Assembly (NCBI GenBank): GCA_963506915.1
Contig: CAUORE010000046.1
Span: forward strand, 1 to 8,765
DNA from: JABCPE02 sp963506915
Lineage (GTDB): Bacteria > Bacteroidota > Bacteroidia > Flavobacteriales > Weeksellaceae
Direction of reading: 5' to 3'
Length of the DNA: 8,765 nt
The notes under the pieces were generated by a model that had not been told where the DNA came from, searched no databases, and worked only from the letters and a program-made list of their open reading frames with translations. Both the position numbers and the translations under genes were made by a program. Of the stretch, positions 5,639-8,765 are shown one piece after another. Each line of letters starts with the position of its first letter. The stretch's first letter is position 1.

Positions 5639-5959
5639 TTATAAAATTTCACCAGATTTTTTTGCAAATCTTACTTTTTTATCTCCTTCCATTCTGTATC
5701 CAACTTTTGTAGCTTTTCCTGTTTTAGGATCTACTAATGCTAAGTTAGAAATATGGATTGAAGCTTCCTTCTCTACAATTCCTCCTTGTGGATTAGACGC
5801 AGATGGCTTTACATGCTTCTTTACGATATTAAGACCTGCAACTACAGCTCTATTTTTATCTTTAATTACAGCAATAACTTCACCCGTTTTACCTTTAATG
5901 TTTTTGTTACCTGTTGTAACAATTACATTATCTCCTTTTTTGATTTTTAACTTTGTCAT
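5639..5959 (-). CDS. rplX: 50S ribosomal protein L24 (uL24)
   Basis: L24 is one of the two assembly-initiator proteins of the 50S subunit and sits near the exit of the peptide tunnel. The 106-aa product opens with a KOW motif (KIKKGDNVIVTTGNKNIKGK, residues 5-24, ending GEVIAV) and continues with NIVKKHVKPS (44-53) and GGIVEKEASIHISNLALVDP (59-78), all expected for the family. The C-terminal part KVGYRMEGDKKVRFAKKSGE is a normal basic tail. Gaps are 11 nt on each side (from rplN and to rplE). No Shine-Dalgarno motif; the start is preceded by AGAAAG. Confidence 0.98.
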   Translation of the reverse strand: MTKLKIKKGDNVIVTTGNKNIKGKTGEVIAVIKDKNRAVVAGLNIVKKHVKPSASNPQGGIVEKEASIHISNLALVDPKTGKATKVGYRMEGDKKVRFAKKSGEIL

Positions 5960-5970
5960 CTTTCTAGAAT

Positions 5971-6339
5971 TTATAAAACTTCAGGGGCTAATGAAATTAC
6001 TTTCATATATTCTTTATCTCTCAACTCTCTAGCAACAGGTCCGAAAACACGAGTTCCTCTCATTTCTCCCGCTGCATTGAGCAAAACACAAGCATTGTCA
6101 TCAAAACTGATGTATGAACCATCTTTTCTGCGAACAGCTTTTTTAGTTCTTACTACAACAGCCTTAGACACTTGTCCTTTCTTTGCATTTCCTGATGGAG
6201 TAGCATCCTTAATAGTAACTACGATTTTATCACCAACAGAAGCATATCTTCTTCTAGTACCACCTAGAACTCTGATTACTAGCACCTCTTTAGCACCAGT
6301 GTTATCAGCAACTTTTAATCTTGATTCAGTTTGTAACAT
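5971..6339 (-). CDS. rplN: 50S ribosomal protein L14 (uL14)
   Basis: L14 lies at the subunit interface, contacting 16S rRNA helix 14 and L19, and is the docking site of the silencing factor RsfS where present. The 122-aa length is exactly that of the family. Visible blocks are MLQTESRLKVADNTGAKEV (1-19), VIRVLGGTRRRYASVGD (21-37), the signature around VVVRTKKAVRRKDGSYISF (61-79) followed by NACVLLN, and GTRVFGPVARELR (95-107). Its ATG overlaps the rpsQ stop codon by one base in a TAATG, so translation is probably coupled. In E. coli this is the first gene of the spc operon, but here there is no room for an intergenic promoter before it. Confidence 0.98.
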   Translation of the reverse strand: MLQTESRLKVADNTGAKEVLVIRVLGGTRRRYASVGDKIVVTIKDATPSGNAKKGQVSKAVVVRTKKAVRRKDGSYISFDDNACVLLNAAGEMRGTRVFGPVARELRDKEYMKVISLAPEVL

Positions 6340-6593
6340 TACTTAGCTCTTTCTATAATTCTTACTAATCTCCATCTCTTATTCTTACTCAAAGGTCTAG
6401 TTTCTTGGATTAGAACTGTATCACCTTCGTTACATTCGTTGTTCTCATCATGTGCAGTATATTTTTTCGTTTTTAATACGAATTTACCGTACATAGGATG
6501 TTTCATTCTCATAGTTTCACTAACAACAATGGTTTTTTCCATTTTATTGCTCGAAACTATTCCTATTCTTTCTTTTCTTAAATTTCTTTCCAT
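6339..6593 (-). CDS. rpsQ: 30S ribosomal protein S17 (uS17)
   Basis: S17 is an OB-fold primary binding protein for the 5' domain of 16S rRNA. The 84-aa product includes RKERIGIVSSNKMEKTIVV (6-24), the RMKHPMYGKFVLKTKKYTAH stretch (29-48) and the family signature GDTVLIQETRPLSKNKRW (57-74), which is decisive. Length is normal. It lies 14 nt after rpmC and ends in the one-base TAATG overlap with rplN. The open frame on the opposite strand here has no family resemblance and is a shadow. Confidence 0.98.
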   Translation of the reverse strand: MERNLRKERIGIVSSNKMEKTIVVSETMRMKHPMYGKFVLKTKKYTAHDENNECNEGDTVLIQETRPLSKNKRWRLVRIIERAK

Positions 6594-6607
6594 GCTTAAA
6601 ATGAAAA

Positions 6608-6793
6608 TTATTGTTTGTTAGTTAACTCGGTTTCAAGTCTTGCGATTGTTCTTCTTAAATCTCTGATTTGAATAGGATTTTCTACTGGGCTAATTTTGTG
6701 AGCCAATATTGTTTTGCTATAAGTAGCTCTCAACTCTACTAATTTCGCCTTGATATCCTCTACGCTTAAGTTCTTAATTTCAGCTTGTTTCAT
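6608..6793 (-). CDS. rpmC: 50S ribosomal protein L29 (uL29)
   Basis: L29 is a small coiled-coil protein at the tunnel exit, next to L23, where trigger factor and SRP dock. The 61-aa product is almost entirely helical in character: MKQAEIKNLSVEDIKAKLVE, a turn near HKISPVENP (32-40), and the second helix with the signature NPIQIRDLRRTIARLETEL (39-57). Length matches the family (60-70 aa). It is placed between rplP (11-nt gap) and rpsQ (14-nt gap), the invariant L16-L29-S17 order of the S10 block. Confidence 0.97.
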   Translation of the reverse strand: MKQAEIKNLSVEDIKAKLVELRATYSKTILAHKISPVENPIQIRDLRRTIARLETELTNKQ

Positions 6794-6804
6794 AATTTCG
6801 AGAT

Positions 6805-7230
6805 TTATTGTGGTTGAACAAAATCATTAGCTACTATGAACTTCGTAACTACTGGAAGTTTTTGTGCAGCAAGTCTTAAAGCTTCTTTCGCTACTTCGTA
6901 AGGTACTCCTCCGATTTCAAACATTACTCTTCCTGGTTTTACTACAGCTACCCAGTATTCTACAGCACCTTTACCTTTACCCATCCTTACTTCAGCTGGT
7001 TTTTTAGTAATTGGCTTATCTGGGAATATTTTAATCCATAGTTGCCCCTCTCTCTTCATATATCTTGTAGCAGCGATACGAGCCGCCTCAATCTGTCTTG
7101 CAGTGATCCAAGCACCTTCCATGGCTTTAATTCCGAATGTTCCGTAAGCTAACTGAGCTCCTCTGTTAGCATTACCTTTCATTTTCATTTTATGAACACG
7201 ACGGAACTTGGTTCTTTTTGGTTGTAACAT
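6805..7230 (-). CDS. rplP: 50S ribosomal protein L16 (uL16)
   Basis: L16 binds 23S rRNA near the peptidyl-transferase centre and positions A-site tRNA; it is added late in 50S assembly. The 141-aa product starts MLQPKRTKFRRVHKMKMKG and has TARQIEAARIAATRYMKREG (43-62), FPDKPITKKPAEVRMGKGKG (69-88) and EYWVAVVKPGRVMFEIGG (91-108). Arg82 in VRMGKGKG matches E. coli Arg81, the residue hydroxylated by YcfD/RoxA there; whether this organism has the enzyme cannot be seen. The ATG directly follows a heptad-repeat leader, and rpsC ends 93 nt upstream. Four residues longer than E. coli L16, mostly near 15-25. Confidence 0.98.
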   Translation of the reverse strand: MLQPKRTKFRRVHKMKMKGNANRGAQLAYGTFGIKAMEGAWITARQIEAARIAATRYMKREGQLWIKIFPDKPITKKPAEVRMGKGKGAVEYWVAVVKPGRVMFEIGGVPYEVAKEALRLAAQKLPVVTKFIVANDFVQPQ

Positions 7231-7272
7231 AATTTTAGAATTTTAGATCTTAGATTTTAAATTTTAGATTTT
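7231..7272 (-). repeat. Degenerate AAAATCT heptad repeat abutting the rplP start
   Basis: Read on the coding (minus) strand, the 42 bases before the L16 ATG split into AAAATCT, AAAATTT, AAAATCT, AAGATCT, AAAATTCT (one extra base) and AAAATT. The first five units differ from AAAATCT by no more than one substitution or one insertion each. The array is purine-rich, lacks a Shine-Dalgarno motif and would be largely unstructured in mRNA, which would suit A-rich ribosome recruitment in Bacteroidota. It could equally be a dispersed genomic repeat that landed here, or low-complexity drift. Copy-number change by slippage is possible. Confidence 0.6.
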
Positions 7273-7323
7273 AAAAGGTAACGGCATTTAAAATTTTCAA
7301 TTTCAAACCTAAAATTTCATTAA
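7273..7323 (-). other. Rest of the 93-nt rpsC-rplP spacer
   Basis: This AT-rich sequence lies between the S3 stop and the heptad array. It holds one exact match to the Bacteroidota -7 promoter element TAnnTTTG (TAGGTTTG, minus strand, 7304-7311), but I see no TTG-type -33 element about 19 bases further upstream, so a promoter is only weakly suggested. A three-codon ATG-AAA-TTT-TAG lies at 7309-7320, directly after the S3 stop; I give it no meaning. No hairpin of note is visible. Confidence 0.4.
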
Positions 7324-8031
7324 TTATTTTCTTTCTCTTTTTTTACCTCCTCCTGATGCAGAACCTTTCTTTTGTGGTTGTCCTACAAGTGGAGTAAGCT
7401 CTCTCTTACCATATACTTCTCCCTTCATAATCCACACTTTAACACCCAATCTACCATAAGTGGTGTGTGCTTCTGCGATATGATAATCTATATCTGCTCT
7501 GAATGTAGATAGAGGAATTCTTCCTTCTTTGAAAGATTCTGATCTCGCCATTTCAGCTCCGTTCAATCTTCCAGAAATCTGAACTTTTATTCCCTCTGCT
7601 CCCATTCTCATAGAACCAGCGATAGCCATTTTAACAGCTCTTCTGTAAGAAATTCTGTTTTCAATTTGCTTAGCGATGCTATCTGCAACCAATACAGCGT
7701 CTAGTTCTGGTCTCTTAATTTCAAAGATGTTAATTTGAACATCCTTATCAGTGATTTTCTTTAACTCTTCTTTCAATTTATCAACCTCTTGACCACCTTT
7801 ACCAATGATTAAACCTGGTCTTGCTGTAGTGATTGTAACTGTAACTAACTTTAATGTTCTTTCTATAAAGATTCTAGAGATTCCACCTTTAGATAATCTA
7901 GCCTCAAGGTATCTTCTGATCTTATAGTCTTCTGCGATTCTATCTCCATAATCATTTCCTCCAAACCAGTTAGAATCCCAACCTCTAATGATTCCTAATC
8001 TATTACCAATTGGATTTGTCTTCTGTCCCAT
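7324..8031 (-). CDS. rpsC: 30S ribosomal protein S3 (uS3)
   Basis: S3 forms the outer wall of the mRNA entry channel and with S4 and S5 gives the ribosome its mRNA helicase activity. The 235-aa product begins MGQKTNPIGNRLGIIRGWDS. The type-2 KH domain carries its GxxG loop as GKGG at 77-80 within GLIIGKGGQEVDKLK. The conserved SYRRAVKMAI (128-137) gives Arg130, Arg131 and Lys134, matching the E. coli helicase residues Arg131, Arg132 and Lys135. The C-terminal domain has GRLNGAEMARSESFKEGRIP (154-173) and DYHIAEAHTTYGRLGVKVWI. The tail (QKKGSASGGGKKRERK) is basic. It starts 7 nt after rplV; the next gene is 93 nt away. Confidence 0.98.
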   Translation of the reverse strand: MGQKTNPIGNRLGIIRGWDSNWFGGNDYGDRIAEDYKIRRYLEARLSKGGISRIFIERTLKLVTVTITTARPGLIIGKGGQEVDKLKEELKKITDKDVQINIFEIKRPELDAVLVADSIAKQIENRISYRRAVKMAIAGSMRMGAEGIKVQISGRLNGAEMARSESFKEGRIPLSTFRADIDYHIAEAHTTYGRLGVKVWIMKGEVYGKRELTPLVGQPQKKGSASGGGKKRERK

Positions 8032-8038
8032 ACCTTGA

Positions 8039-8443
8039 TTATTGATTTTCTGATTTATTACCTAAAATTAAAGTCACATGGTTAGATCTTTTTCTAATTC
8101 TGTAACCTCTACCTTGTGGTGCTGGTCTCAATCTTTTTAATTGTCTAGCACTATCCACATAAATCTCTTTTACAAAAAGATTTGCTGCTTCTACATCAGC
8201 GTTAGGGTTTTTCACCTGCCAGTTAGCTATTGCTGATAACAACAATTTTTCTAACTTATTAGAAGCCTCTTTTTTAGAGTATTTTAGGATATATAATGCT
8301 TTATCTACATTTTCTCCACGGATGATATCAGCAACTAATCTCATTTTTCTTGGAGAAGAAGGACAATCATTTAGACATGCTTTTACCACATCTCTATTCG
8401 CCGCTTTTCTAGCTAATGCACTGTTTTGTTTTCTTATTCCCAT
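8039..8443 (-). CDS. rplV: 50S ribosomal protein L22 (uL22)
   Basis: L22 spans the 50S subunit and its long beta-hairpin lines the narrow part of the nascent-peptide tunnel, where macrolide-resistance changes map in other species. The 134-aa product has the N-terminal globular part with CPSSPRKMRLVADIIRG (27-43), KLLLSAIANWQVKN (66-79) and the hairpin VDSARQLKRLRPAPQGRGYR (96-115) followed by IRKRSNHVTLIL. The hairpin tip RLRPAPQGRGYR is intact with no insertion. It is somewhat longer at the N-terminus than E. coli L22 (110 aa), which is common in Bacteroidota. It starts 5 nt after rpsS and is followed 7 nt later by rpsC. Confidence 0.98.
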   Translation of the reverse strand: MGIRKQNSALARKAANRDVVKACLNDCPSSPRKMRLVADIIRGENVDKALYILKYSKKEASNKLEKLLLSAIANWQVKNPNADVEAANLFVKEIYVDSARQLKRLRPAPQGRGYRIRKRSNHVTLILGNKSENQ

Positions 8444-8448
8444 GACTA

Positions 8449-8727
8449 TTATCTGCTACCTTTATTTTTATTACCCACGTGACCTCTGAAAGATCTTGTC
8501 GGAGAAAATTCGCCTAACTTATGACCTACCATATTTTCAGTGATATATACAGGGATAAAAGATTTCCCGTTGTGCACTGCTATAGTTTGTCCTACCATGT
8601 CTGGAGAAATCATAGATGCTCTAGACCATGTTTTAATTACTGTCTTTTTACCAGACTCTATATTTGCTTGAACCTTTTTCTCTAATGAATGGTGAATAAA
8701 AGGTCCTTTCTTAAGTGATCTTGCCAT
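8449..8727 (-). CDS. rpsS: 30S ribosomal protein S19 (uS19)
   Basis: S19 is a 30S head protein that pairs with S13 and touches the 50S subunit through bridge B1a. The 92-aa product begins MARSLKKGPFIHHSLEKKV and shows KTWSRASMISPDMVGQTIAV (32-51) and the signature VYITENMVGHKLGEFSPTR (60-78), then SFRGHVGNKNKGSR. Length is standard. Its ATG lies 2 nt after the rplB stop codon, so the two are probably translationally coupled. Order L2-S19-L22-S3 is the invariant S10-block order. Confidence 0.98.
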   Translation of the reverse strand: MARSLKKGPFIHHSLEKKVQANIESGKKTVIKTWSRASMISPDMVGQTIAVHNGKSFIPVYITENMVGHKLGEFSPTRSFRGHVGNKNKGSR

Positions 8728-8729
8728 AA

Positions 8730-8765
8730 TTATTTTCTTTTAGATACGATGTAACGGTTAGACAC
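8730..8765 (-). CDS. rplB: 50S ribosomal protein L2 (uL2), last 11 codons only
   Basis: Reading in from the right edge on the minus strand gives VSNRYIVSKRK and a TAA at 8730-8732. The Tyr-Ile-Val-x-Lys-Arg-Lys ending resembles flavobacterial L2 C-termini, and rplB always precedes rpsS in this cluster. L2 is a core 50S protein needed for subunit joining and peptidyl-transferase activity. Only 11 residues are in the window, so the call leans on gene order as much as on sequence. Confidence 0.85.
   Translation of the reverse strand: MSNRYIVSKRK

Noticed and set aside
6077..6346. Plus-strand open frame of 89 codons antisense to rplN
   Set aside because: Shadow of L14, no motif, no leader.
6439..6621. 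Plus-strand open frame of 60 codons antisense to rpsQ
   Set aside because: Hydrophobic only because it reverses charged codons; not supported by context.
7309..7320. Three-codon ATG-AAA-TTT-TAG just after the rpsC stop, as a possible upstream peptide
   Set aside because: Too short to judge; expected by chance in AT-rich DNA.
1..8765. A hidden accessory or mobile system (transposon, CRISPR, toxin-antitoxin, defence genes)
   Set aside because: Nearly every base outside the three spacers belongs to an intact conserved gene in canonical order, with no disruption or foreign insert.

Overview
The window is a stretch of the conserved ribosomal-protein supercluster (the S10, spc and start of the alpha operons) from a Flavobacteriia-type member of the Bacteroidota. 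All genes lie on the minus strand, so transcription runs from the right edge to the left. The assignment rests on four points: protein wording typical of that class (for example the L36, L18 and L30 sequences), AT-rich DNA, the near absence of Shine-Dalgarno motifs before A-rich starts, and infA-rpmJ following secY directly with no adk or map between them. A Weeksellaceae-like genus (Chryseobacterium, Riemerella or Elizabethkingia group) is my best guess, but the genus cannot be fixed by eye.

Layout in the direction of transcription: the last 11 codons of rplB (L2) at the right edge, then rpsS, rplV, rpsC, a 93-nt spacer, rplP, rpmC, rpsQ, rplN, rplX, rplE, rpsN, an 81-nt spacer, rpsH, rplF, rplR, rpsE, rpmD, a 75-nt spacer, rplO, secY, infA, rpmJ, and rpsM (S13), which runs off the left edge. 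Three genes are easy to miss because they are short or cut: rpmD (58 codons), rpmJ (38 codons) and the truncated rpsM and rplB ends. Most gaps are 2-18 nt (11 nt recurs four times), and rpsQ/rplN overlap in a TAATG. No terminator or convincing internal promoter is visible, so the window reads as one transcription unit.

The products form a functional set: 30S proteins (S19, S3, S17, S14, S8, S5, S13), 50S proteins (L2, L22, L16, L29, L14, L24, L5, L6, L18, L30, L15, L36), initiation factor IF-1 and the translocon channel SecY. Co-transcription couples ribosome assembly, initiation and membrane export.

There is no mobile element, CRISPR array, RNA gene or accessory system here, and I do not see a new multi-gene system in the coding content. 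What the known genes leave unexplained is confined to the three long spacers. rpmD-rplO holds a 14-bp hairpin whose only mismatch becomes a G-U pair in the transcribed RNA. rpsN-rpsH holds two interleaved inverted repeats that could form competing hairpins or a pseudoknot. rpsC-rplP holds a degenerate AAAATCT heptad repeat running right up to the L16 start codon. These are candidate mRNA control elements in a lineage whose ribosomal-protein autoregulation is poorly described. Two proteins, L36 and S14, are the zinc-free (C-minus) forms.
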